NCBI RefSeq assembly: GCF_014873765.1
Contig: NZ_JADBGG010000024.1
Location: 1 to 64,000, forward strand
Source: Desulfomicrobium macestii
Lineage (GTDB): Bacteria > Desulfobacterota > Desulfovibrionia > Desulfovibrionales > Desulfomicrobiaceae
Reading direction: 5' to 3'
Length of the DNA: 64,000 nucleotides
Shown here: positions 1 through 7,640 of the stretch, in pieces
Position numbering within the stretch: position 1 is the stretch's first letter
Layout: each line of letters starts with the position of its first letter
Notes under the pieces: model-generated
What the model saw: only the letters and a program-made list of their open reading frames with translations
Database searches by the model: none
What the model was told of the DNA's origin: nothing
Translations under genes and position numbers: made by a program

Positions 1-147
1 GAAAATTTTTAGGTCGAAAGTCGCCTGGATTTTCGAAAAATATGGTTGAAATTTCGAGCCAACAACGTTGGCAACACTTATTCACGGATTCAGGTTTTGT
101 GTAAACGGTCAGTTGTCGAGAATCGCCCCCCCCCACAAGGAGACGAC

Positions 148-239
148 ATGACCGCACGCAAGACACTTCCCGTCGACCTGATCGACCCCCTCTTGGCGGA
201 CGATAAGAAGCCTGAAGACCTTTTCGGCGAGGAAGGGCG
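148..239 (+). pseudogene. IS256-family transposase, N-terminal fragment
   Basis: About 30 codons starting at an ATG with a good ribosome site (AAGGAGACGAC) encode a lysine/proline-rich start with a 'KKPEDLFGEEG' segment. This is typical of the first 30 residues of IS256-type mutator transposases, which normally run to about 400 residues. The frame then passes into unrelated sequence at 240 and stops at 274-276. The break coincides with a TGACCTGCCGGG motif that looks like an IS3-family terminus. The stretch before the ATG, including GTGTAAACGGTC, resembles an IS256 left end. I infer that an IS3 element inserted into an IS256 copy and both then decayed. The family call rests on a short match only. 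Confidence 0.6.
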
Positions 240-400
240 TGACCTGCCGGGAAACTTCGGACCACTCAATTCTTGAGGGTTTCCCCACGGTTCAGGTTTT
301 TTCCATACTGCCGACAGAAGTGTTCGGGCGTCATGTTGATCAGGTGGCCACGACCCAGTCCTTGCTTCTGGCAGCTTTATAGGAGCTTGTTCCCGCCGGG
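240..400 (-). mobile_element. IS3-family element, terminal remnant
   Basis: Starting with TGACCTGCCGGG, this stretch read on the minus strand encodes the tail of an integrase-core (rve) transposase, 'NMTPEHFCRQYGKNLN', ending at a stop near 274. It aligns with a second copy at 11598-11735, including the shared TCAGGTTTTTTCCATA block. Only the last 40 or so codons and the terminal repeat survive. The other end of the element is not recognisable nearby. Confidence 0.6.
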
Positions 401-758
401 GTGCTGATCAGTTCGGGGAAAGGCGTCTTTGCTCCGCCGGAGTTTTTGAAACGGATCGATGGGCCAGGCTGTAACTTCGAGGCTTGCATGCCAGTATCGC
501 AATCTTCTTCGTGTGCTGAAATTTGGCTTCCACGATCTTGACAGGATCGAAGGGAAACGCCTATTTGCCCAGTTAATTAGATATGACTAATTATTATATT
601 TTATTTATTCATTTAAATTGTTAATATTAATCAGTTTTTAATATAAATATGAAAAAAATATTTAAGAATATCAAATTTTGCGAGGGCTCAGAACGCACTG
701 TCGCCAAGATGAGTGCACAATCGCAGGGCTGGCCCTGTCAAGAATCGGGAGGTCTGGA
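401..758. other. gene-free, AT-rich spacer
   Basis: I see no gene here. The right half (about 570-680) is strongly AT-rich and holds a small inverted repeat, TTAATTAG (573-580) with CTAATTAT (587-594). It could carry the promoter for the downstream DUF2325 gene, but I cannot fix -35/-10 boxes. Confidence 0.4.
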
Positions 759-1967
759 ATGAACATGTTCATGGATGGATTGCAGGGAGGAGAGACGACC
801 GGGGTGACGGTTCCCCGGCGCAGGAAAGTCTGGGAAATCGATCAGGTTTTCAGATGTCCGGTGGTGGGCATGTGTCTGAGCATTTCCGAGCAGCGATCGC
901 TTTGCCGCAAGGTCGGGGCTGGGGTGCATGCAAAATCCGATTTTGCCGTGCACGAGATGGTCGTGTCCACCATGGATGCGGAAAACCCTCTGTCCCGAAA
1001 GCTCGAAAGTCTTCTGTCCCGCAAATACGAAGCCGCCAACTCCACGTATCTGTCCATGTCCGAAGAGGAGTTTTTGGACCATTGGCGTGGCAGTCTTGCC
1101 CGGGGAGATTACGCCGGAATGCTCTGGGCGGCAGCGGTGCGCCCCCTCAGCCATGTCGGGCTGGTGGAGGTTTTCGGCACAATGCACATGAGCATGCACG
1201 AGCACGTCAAGGCCTACGGAACGCTCAAGGCATCCCTTGCGGTTGCCGAGCGGAACCATTGCGCTGCGCGCTCCGACAAGCGCGATGCAGAAAAGCAGAA
1301 CGTCGTTCTGCGCTCGGAGAACTCCCGCTTGCGCCGGGCCTTGTCCAGTACTCAGGCCATGCTGGAGCAGGAGCGTCGAGCGGAACCCGTCGAGCAGACT
1401 GCCGCGAACATGGACACGGGCAGTGACCCCGAACATGACCGTTTTGCCGCTCGCCTGGAGCGTCTTGAGCAGGAGTTGGCCGTCAAGGACCGCGAGCTTG
1501 AGGACTTGCGCAAGGCGTTGCGCACGGCGCAAAGGGAAAAGCACCGTTTGCAGGACGAATTTCTGTCTCACCTGGCAAAGGAGGAGAGTGCACCAAAATC
1601 CTGTTCGGGCAGCGACTGCGGGCGCGTTGATTGCACCCCGCAATGCCCGTCCTATGACTTGTGCAGGAAACGGGTGCTCATCGTCGGCGGCATTGAGCGC
1701 ATGGAAAAGTCCTACCGCAAGCTTATCGAGGAGCGCGGCGGCGTGTTCGAATATCACGCCGGTCATATGAAGTCGGGTTGCAAGGGGCTTGAAAACAGCG
1801 TGCAGCGGGCGGACCTGGTCTTGTGTCCGGTCAACTGCAACAGCCACGGCGCGTGCCTGAAGGTCAAGAACCTGGGCAAGAAGTTCAAGAAGCCCGTGCA
1901 CATGCTCAGCAATTTCAGCCTGAGTGCCGTAGCCCGCACCATGGAGGAACTGCATGGTGCGAATTGA
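759..1967 (+). CDS. coiled-coil DUF2325-domain protein
   Basis: A 402-residue protein with three parts: an N-terminal region without a family I recognise, a central charged coiled coil (about residues 175-290), and a C-terminal DUF2325 domain (about 310-395). The last domain starts with the hydrophobic strand 'VLIVGGIERM' and contains the family's His/Cys/Asn features. A cysteine cluster (C-x4-C-x4-C-x3-C-x5-C) lies just before DUF2325 and could bind metal. The ATG at 759 is preferred over an upstream in-frame start because a GGGAGGT site lies 5 bases before it. DUF2325 has no established function. The gene lies 100 bp upstream of the MoxR/VWA pair on the same strand, so a shared role is possible but unproven. 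Confidence 0.8.
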   Translation: MNMFMDGLQGGETTGVTVPRRRKVWEIDQVFRCPVVGMCLSISEQRSLCRKVGAGVHAKSDFAVHEMVVSTMDAENPLSRKLESLLSRKYEAANSTYLSMSEEEFLDHWRGSLARGDYAGMLWAAAVRPLSHVGLVEVFGTMHMSMHEHVKAYGTLKASLAVAERNHCAARSDKRDAEKQNVVLRSENSRLRRALSSTQAMLEQERRAEPVEQTAANMDTGSDPEHDRFAARLERLEQELAVKDRELEDLRKALRTAQREKHRLQDEFLSHLAKEESAPKSCSGSDCGRVDCTPQCPSYDLCRKRVLIVGGIERMEKSYRKLIEERGGVFEYHAGHMKSGCKGLENSVQRADLVLCPVNCNSHGACLKVKNLGKKFKKPVHMLSNFSLSAVARTMEELHGAN

Positions 1968-2066
1968 GATCGTCCTGTTCGCCTATCACGTTCTTTTTGT
2001 TGCTATCAGTCTCCGTGAAACATTGATCAATTGAAATCATATCCAAATCAGCAAGGTTGAAGAATA

Positions 2067-3056
2067 ATGAAGCCATCGTCCGTCATGAATGCTCTTGAAA
2101 CCCTGATCCATGTCCAGCAGCCCGTGTTTCTGTGGGGCGCGCCCGGAGTGGGCAAAAGTCAGGTCGTGGCTCAGGCCGCGAAAAGGCTCGGCCTTGAACT
2201 GGTGGATGTTCGCGCCGTGCTCCTCGATCCCGTGGATCTGCGCGGCATCCCGCGCATAGACGATAACGGCAATGCGATCTGGTGCCCACCGTCATTCCTC
2301 CCTCGTCAGGGCCGGGGAGTTCTCTTCCTCGACGAACTCAACACAGCCCCGCCCCTGGTGCAGGCTGCCTGCTACCAGCTCATCCTGGACCGCAAGCTCG
2401 GGGAATACACCTTGCCCGACGGCTGGACCGTCATCGCCGCCGGGAACAGGGAGTCGGACCGCTCCGTAACCCATCGCATGCCCACGGCCCTGGCCAACCG
2501 CTTGGTACATCTGGATTTTGAGCCTGATCTGGACGACTGGCTGGCCTGGGCTGAAGGGGCGGGTATCGACGCTCGGCTTTGCCACTTTCTGCGCTTCCGC
2601 CCCAAACTCCTGCATTCTTTTGATCCGACGCGGGCGGAGAAGGCATTTCCCTCGCCCAGGTCCTGGGAGTTCGTGTCCCGTATTCTGGGTGCAGGAACCC
2701 GCTGGAACACGCTGCGCGATCTGCTCAAGGGAGCGGTGGGCGAGGCCGCGGCGGCGGAATGCATGGGATTTCTCAAGGTTCATAGCCTCATGCCCGATGT
2801 GGAGCAGGTGCTGGCGGATCCTGGCGGAGTGGCGTTGCCTGGTGATCCGGCGGTTCTGTACGCCATGTGCGAGGCTCTGGCCCGCAGGGCTTCGGAACTG
2901 ACCATGAACAGCCTGGCCGTCCTTGCGTCACGCCTGCCGGTGGAGTTTGGCGTGTTGCTCATGCGCGATGCCGCCGGAACGGATCCGGACATCGTCGAGA
3001 CCGACGCGTTCCAGATCTGGGCCTGCGCCAACAGCGACGTATTGGTCACCGCATGA
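2067..3056 (+). CDS. MoxR-type AAA+ ATPase
   Basis: A 329-residue single-domain AAA+ ATPase. Walker A is GAPGVGKS at residues 24-31 and Walker B is VLFLDE at 85-90, followed by a sensor-1-like 'VIAAGN' and an arginine-rich second half. MoxR-family ATPases act as chaperones that remodel a partner, usually encoded next door with a von Willebrand A domain, often to insert metals or cofactors or assemble complexes. That partner follows here with an ATGA overlap (stop 3054-3056, next start 3053), so the two are translationally coupled. The substrate is unknown. No membrane segment or signal peptide is visible, so it should be cytoplasmic. Confidence 0.9.
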   Translation: MKPSSVMNALETLIHVQQPVFLWGAPGVGKSQVVAQAAKRLGLELVDVRAVLLDPVDLRGIPRIDDNGNAIWCPPSFLPRQGRGVLFLDELNTAPPLVQAACYQLILDRKLGEYTLPDGWTVIAAGNRESDRSVTHRMPTALANRLVHLDFEPDLDDWLAWAEGAGIDARLCHFLRFRPKLLHSFDPTRAEKAFPSPRSWEFVSRILGAGTRWNTLRDLLKGAVGEAAAAECMGFLKVHSLMPDVEQVLADPGGVALPGDPAVLYAMCEALARRASELTMNSLAVLASRLPVEFGVLLMRDAAGTDPDIVETDAFQIWACANSDVLVTA

Positions 3057-4366
3057 GTCCGGCCGAATGGAAGATGATCAAGGCCCGGGCCGAGCTCATC
3101 CTGGACCACCCTTTTTTTGCCACTCTGGCCTTGCGGCTGGAGCTGCGCGAGGATGACGGATGCGCCACGGCCTGGTCCGACGGGCGTATCATGGCCTTCA
3201 ACCCCGCGTACATAGAGGCTCAGTCCCTGGCCCGAGTCAAGGGCATGCAGTGCCACGAGGTGCTTCATCTGGCCTGCTCGCATCATACGCGGCGTGGGAA
3301 TCGAGATTCCAGACTCTGGAACAAGGCGTGCGACTATGCCATCAATCCCATTCTTCTCGATGCCGGTCTTGAGCTGCCGGACGGCTATCTCGACGACCCC
3401 GCGCATCACGGCAAGAGCGCCGACGCCATCTATGAGAATCTGCTGGCGGAGATGGACGAGGTCCGGGGTGGAGCACAGAGCGGGGCCGAGCAGGATGCCG
3501 AGTCCGACGAGGACATGGACGCAGCGGCAGGCGGCGACAGGAGCCTGGGAGGTCGCGACAGTGCTGCTTCCGGCGGTCGGCCCGAGAATCGCTCGCCCGG
3601 CCTGACCCCGGCTGGCGGTGGCGGCGGGCAAAGCGCGGGCAGCGGCGACAACGCCGATCCCGGACAATCCGGGGAAGTGCGGGACGCTCCGGCCCAGGCA
3701 ATGGGTTCCGCCAATGACGGGGACGGTCCCGACCAGGAGGACGAGTGGCGCATGGCCGTGGCCCAGGCCGCGCGCGTTGCCAGGGAGGCCGGCAACATGC
3801 CCGGCGCACTGGAGCGTTTGCTGGACTCCACCCTTGAGCCCCGCCTCGGATGGAGGGAACTGTTGCGCCGTTTCGTGACCGAGTCGGCGCGTAACGACTT
3901 TTCCTGGGTCCGCCCCAATCGGCGATTCATCCATGCCGGGCTCTATCTGCCCGGGCTGGACAACCCCGAGCTGGCCCGCATCGCCGTAGCCGTGGATGTC
4001 TCGGGCAGTATCGCAGAGGAGGCTCTGAACAGTTTCGCGGGGGAGCTCTCGTGCGTGCTGGAGGAATTCGATACCGAGCTCTGCGTGATGACCTGCGACG
4101 TGAACGTGACCGCCTCCCGGCGCATGAGCCGTCATGATCTGCCATTGCGGCTCAGCGCCGGCGGAGGAGGCGGCACGGATTTTTGCCCGCCCTTCGAGCT
4201 TATCGAGAAGGAGGGCGAAGTCCCGGCTTGCCTGATCTATTTCACGGACCTGCAATGCAACCGCTACCCCGAGGAACCCGGTTACCCCGTGCTGTGGGTG
4301 ACTGCAAAGGAACCGCAGACCCCGCCCCCTTTCGGGGAGGTCGTGGTCATGGAGCACGCCTTGTGA
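3053..4366 (+). CDS. metallopeptidase-like/VWA-like (DUF2201) protein
   Basis: 437 residues. The N-terminal half is the putative metallopeptidase-like domain of DUF2201 proteins, with a zincin-like HEVLH at residues 68-72 and further histidines at 77-78. The middle (about 140-245) is a low-complexity linker rich in Gly, Ala, Asp and Ser. The C-terminal half is a VWA-like domain with a MIDAS signature: DVSGS near residue 314, a GGTDF threonine, and the late aspartate in YFTDL. The start overlaps the stop of the MoxR ATPase. Known MoxR-VWA pairs work together as ATP-driven remodelling machines. Whether the HEVLH site is catalytic is not known for this family. Confidence 0.88.
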   Translation: MSPAEWKMIKARAELILDHPFFATLALRLELREDDGCATAWSDGRIMAFNPAYIEAQSLARVKGMQCHEVLHLACSHHTRRGNRDSRLWNKACDYAINPILLDAGLELPDGYLDDPAHHGKSADAIYENLLAEMDEVRGGAQSGAEQDAESDEDMDAAAGGDRSLGGRDSAASGGRPENRSPGLTPAGGGGGQSAGSGDNADPGQSGEVRDAPAQAMGSANDGDGPDQEDEWRMAVAQAARVAREAGNMPGALERLLDSTLEPRLGWRELLRRFVTESARNDFSWVRPNRRFIHAGLYLPGLDNPELARIAVAVDVSGSIAEEALNSFAGELSCVLEEFDTELCVMTCDVNVTASRRMSRHDLPLRLSAGGGGGTDFCPPFELIEKEGEVPACLIYFTDLQCNRYPEEPGYPVLWVTAKEPQTPPPFGEVVVMEHAL

Positions 4367-4824
4367 ACATCGAATGGAAGATCGAAAAAAAGCGCGGCAA
4401 TTATCGCCCCCTTCTGCACTATACCGTTACTCTGAATGAGTTCGAGCGCGGTCTCTGCCTGCCCGCCGTGCGGGTGCAAAGCGTCATTCCAAAGCCGCCC
4501 GAGTCGAGCTGGAGCTATTGCTGGCCGGGACAGAATGAGAGGGGAGAGTGGATTCCGTCGGACTGGTATCTGCTCATGACCCCTTCCCACAAGGACGGAA
4601 GTTCATCTCATACTTTAAAGCTGCCTTGGCGTGAAAGCAATGCGTACCCTGAAGTGGAGGAATCCTTCGCTCTGCTGCGCGAAGCCTTTGAGCGCGAATT
4701 GTTCCGTGCCGTTGATAGCGCCCCTTTGAATCTGAACGGCAGTATGGAAATGTCTTCGAGCATGCGCAAAAGCGTTGCTCCTGCCTATGCGGCCCAGCGA
4801 ATCCTCAGAGCCGTGAACCGTTAA
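4363..4824 (+). CDS. small hypothetical protein coupled to the MoxR/VWA pair
   Basis: 153 residues from a GTG start at 4363 that overlaps the end of the VWA gene by 4 bases, giving a three-gene coupled unit. It contains a tryptophan- and proline-rich central part ('SSWSYCWPG') and an acidic/amphipathic C-terminal helix region. There is no signal peptide or membrane segment. I do not recognise a family. The tight coupling suggests it is a substrate, adaptor or target-recognition partner of the ATPase/VWA pair, but nothing in the sequence proves this. Confidence 0.75.
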   Translation: MNIEWKIEKKRGNYRPLLHYTVTLNEFERGLCLPAVRVQSVIPKPPESSWSYCWPGQNERGEWIPSDWYLLMTPSHKDGSSSHTLKLPWRESNAYPEVEESFALLREAFERELFRAVDSAPLNLNGSMEMSSSMRKSVAPAYAAQRILRAVNR

Positions 4825-4905
4825 AGAGAGAATTCATGAAGTCCCTCTTCTTTTTTATTTCAATTTTATCTAACGTTTCAGAAATTCTATATTCATTTTA
4901 TTCTT

Positions 4906-4960
4906 GGTCTCAGAGACTCAGTCGTCCCGCAGATTTATTCATTCCTGAGTCTATGAGACC
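4906..4960. terminator. long inverted repeat between convergent genes
   Basis: A 16-bp inverted repeat (4906-4921 and 4945-4960) pairs at 15 of 16 positions around a 23-base loop. The right arm includes the last codons and the TAG stop (4951-4953) of the minus-strand gene. It sits between two convergent genes and could end transcription from both sides, although no strong T-run follows. Confidence 0.5.
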
Positions 4961-6447
4961 TGATTCCGGATTTGAGGTTTTGCACGTGGGTCACACGACA
5001 TGACGTATTGTTTGATCTCGTGAGCAAAGTCCGATTGTACGTTTATGGTTTCGTATTCTGTTTGTGGGGAATTGATAAACTGGAGGATGAGATACTCCTT
5101 GCGGTCATATACTGGACAAGCCCCGGCGAAGAAGAATCCCATGTCCTCAAAAGCTGAGGTCATCGTCCTGGTGGCCGGGTCCTCAAGCGGGAGGGCCATC
5201 TGGATTGCCGTGATTCCCTGTGCGCAGGCGTGTCGCACTCTTTCAGACACCTGAGCCAGTACGTCACGTCCATATCCATCTATGCCGATCATGGCCCATC
5301 CTTCCACTATATCGAGTGTGCTCCACAGGGTCGTCTCGCCACCTGGAGCAAAATCGTTTGGGAGACTGTCTTCCATATTTACCACAAAGCCGTGCTGCGC
5401 ATATATACGCTCGACAATCTGCCGATGACGATCAGGGACATGAAGTACTTTTGCGGCAATACCTTTGAGGTATTTGATGTAAATCACATTCCCAATTCGC
5501 GGCCTGCCAGCTTCACTGTCCACCCAGGAACGGGACGCGGAGCTTGTGTCCAAGAGCAGTCCGGATTCTAAAAATCCGTTGCTCAGAACTGATCGCTGCG
5601 AATGGACATGGCTGGTCACGGCAAACACCTCGATGGCGTATACTCCACGCTCCACAGCGTTCCTCTCCAAGAAGTTCGCCATGGCGGTCGCGCCGCCCCG
5701 GGACCTGAAGCCCGGATTCATAATCCCGAACGTCATTTCTTCGACATGAGCCTCCGGAGCGCTTTTGACGAGCGCCCCATGGCCAACAATCTCGCGCCTG
5801 CTCGCAGTCTCCAGCACAACCGAGGTCATTTCTTCGGAACGAATCATTTCCCGGACACGGTCAGGGTAGTAGATGTTTTCAGTGAACAGGACATTCCCAT
5901 GAGATTGAAAGGCCAGGCGGGATATGGCTTCGGCATCTTCCGGCAGCGCCTGGCGGAGGATTGGATCTGCGCTGTCATCTGGTTCCAAGGGTCTCGCAGC
6001 TTGTGCAGTATCGGCAGCGATGTGCGCCGGGAGGTGCTTGTCCATGGATACAGTTCGTAGACCGTCAGGACCAGAAGAAAAGGATGCGCTGTCGAGCATC
6101 CTCTCGATGAGAAGGAGGCTTATGCCCGTGACATCGCCGTATTCCAGGGCTCTGGCCGGATCGTACTTGGGCAGCAGCTCGACGTTCAAGGGCAGGCCGT
6201 GGAATGTGGTCGCCAAGCGGATGCCCAGAGACGTGCGGGAGATCGTAATTTTTAGCGTCTCCCTGTCGCCTCCGTAACCGAATTCAAAGGCATGCACGCA
6301 TGCCTCCTCCATGGCCAGGCAAATCCTTTCGACGTCCTCGTCCGAAAAGCCGATCCTCTGTGCGCAGTGCCTGGCTGCAAAGGTCGCAACGGGGATATAC
6401 GAGGCGTCCGCAGGTAAGTCTAAGGTGAGAGAGTCTATTCTTTTCAT
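4951..6447 (-). CDS. RsbW-like ATPase domain fused to GNAT acetyltransferase
   Basis: 498 residues. Residues 1-140 resemble the GHKL ATP-binding fold of anti-sigma kinases such as RsbW, with an N-box-like helix 'AMEEACVHAF' and a 'DVTGISLLLIERMLD' segment. Residues about 160-310 look like a GNAT N-acetyltransferase with the acetyl-CoA loop 'NPGFRSRGGATAMANFL'. A third region of about 180 residues is unassigned. The N-box position normally held by Asn is His here, so ATP or Mg binding may be altered. Family logic suggests a regulator that combines partner-switching with acetylation. The gene stands alone, with no anti-anti-sigma partner beside it. Confidence 0.75.
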   Translation of the reverse strand: MKRIDSLTLDLPADASYIPVATFAARHCAQRIGFSDEDVERICLAMEEACVHAFEFGYGGDRETLKITISRTSLGIRLATTFHGLPLNVELLPKYDPARALEYGDVTGISLLLIERMLDSASFSSGPDGLRTVSMDKHLPAHIAADTAQAARPLEPDDSADPILRQALPEDAEAISRLAFQSHGNVLFTENIYYPDRVREMIRSEEMTSVVLETASRREIVGHGALVKSAPEAHVEEMTFGIMNPGFRSRGGATAMANFLERNAVERGVYAIEVFAVTSHVHSQRSVLSNGFLESGLLLDTSSASRSWVDSEAGRPRIGNVIYIKYLKGIAAKVLHVPDRHRQIVERIYAQHGFVVNMEDSLPNDFAPGGETTLWSTLDIVEGWAMIGIDGYGRDVLAQVSERVRHACAQGITAIQMALPLEDPATRTMTSAFEDMGFFFAGACPVYDRKEYLILQFINSPQTEYETINVQSDFAHEIKQYVMSCDPRAKPQIRNQVS

Positions 6448-6716
6448 GTTTTGTGTTGCCTGTACTTCGCCAGATTTTTTTTCAGGTTCTTAACCTTGTA
6501 CAATTCAGCTTCGGATCTGTAACAGGATTTCCTGGATATATAGTATTATCGCCATAAAATGAAATTTTTGCCACTTCTGAAATAAACATGACTTCAAATT
6601 ATCAGATTCAAGGTTTTATTCTTTGTTTATATTTCTAAAATGTTTTGGTGTTAATAAAATGGCGTTAAGCACCTGTTTCTTTGTGCTTTTTCTTTGTCTT
6701 TCTGGAAATTATTGCT

Positions 6717-7571
6717 TTATGTCAGCCTCGCGATGAACTCGGACGGCTCAAGTACGCATCGATTTTCAATATAGCCATATAGTGTAAACATTCGGGGAGT
6801 CTCTCGAAAATTAAAAACGCGGTATAAATAATATTTAGAAGAGTGCTCTCTTGAAAAATTGAGTTCATTGGGCGTAACAAAAAAAGGAGTATTCTTGCCA
6901 TACTTGGTCGTTTTTGCTTCGATAAAGCGGTCTGAGCCGTTATTCTCGAAAGATCGTATGTCAAATCCGGCATGTGGTCCAATGGTTACGGACACTTGCT
7001 CTACACGATCAGCTAGGGATTCATTCCCTGCGTGTATCAACCGGGCGCGTTCATAATTGATGACAAATTTTTCGCCAGTTTCTCCGAGAGACCTATTTCG
7101 TGCTTCCTGTTCCAAGTAGTTGATGCCTCCCGGATTGTAGATTGCCCGTGGTTCGGAAAAATTTGGAATTTTTTTTCCTTCTGATACGGGTGGATCTTCC
7201 AAAGCAGAAAGAAAGTCTTCAACAGTTGGAAATGAAGGAGTTGCGAGTGAGTCAGTATCGAATAATGTCTGGATCTCCGGGTTAGATTTGAGATAATTGA
7301 CCACTGCGTCTGGAAGCAAAGATCGCTGGTAGTTAAAGCGAGGTTTGTAGCCATTGATGTATGGAATTCCCATCTCAATCAAAACCGCGCTAATATTCTG
7401 ATGCTTGAGTTCCACTGAGGCAGCAGAACGATTGTTTAATTTCATCATTAGAGTTCTTCGATGCTTGGTCTTATTGTATTTACAAGCAGACAGCTCTAGT
7501 CGAAGCATGCTGAAGTAGGAATCTACTGTATTTTCGACTTCTGAGTATGACCAGTGGTTAGTGATAGGCAC
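6717..7571 (-). CDS. DUF3883 nuclease-like protein
   Basis: 284 residues from a GTG at 7571, preferred because a GAGG site lies 8 bases upstream; an upstream TTG at 7601 would add 10 residues. The N-terminal half carries the 'W-Y-x-E-V-x-x-x-V-x-x-Y-x-x-M-L' and 'KHQNISAVL' segments common to proteins linked to restriction and defence loci. The C-terminal 110 residues match DUF3883, a PD-(D/E)XK-like fold: 'GFDIRSFE' then 'FIEAKTT' then 'FFVTPNE', where D, E and K would form the active site. It is lower in GC than the housekeeping genes, which suits horizontal transfer. The biological target is unknown. Confidence 0.8.
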   Translation of the reverse strand: MPITNHWSYSEVENTVDSYFSMLRLELSACKYNKTKHRRTLMMKLNNRSAASVELKHQNISAVLIEMGIPYINGYKPRFNYQRSLLPDAVVNYLKSNPEIQTLFDTDSLATPSFPTVEDFLSALEDPPVSEGKKIPNFSEPRAIYNPGGINYLEQEARNRSLGETGEKFVINYERARLIHAGNESLADRVEQVSVTIGPHAGFDIRSFENNGSDRFIEAKTTKYGKNTPFFVTPNELNFSREHSSKYYLYRVFNFRETPRMFTLYGYIENRCVLEPSEFIARLT

Positions 7572-7640
7572 TATAGAAGCCTCACAAAAATATGAGTTCA
7601 AACATAAGGTTTGGCCGAGTTGACGTTAATTTTCGTCGAA

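Noticed and set aside
738-1955. Long open frame on the minus strand opposite the DUF2325 gene
   Set aside because: It mirrors the plus-strand gene in GC-rich DNA and has no recognisable domain or ribosome site; the plus-strand frame matches DUF2325.
2780-4357. 525-codon minus-strand frame opposite the VWA gene
   Set aside because: Composition is the antisense of a Gly/Ala/Asp-rich linker; the plus strand has clear MIDAS and HEVLH motifs.
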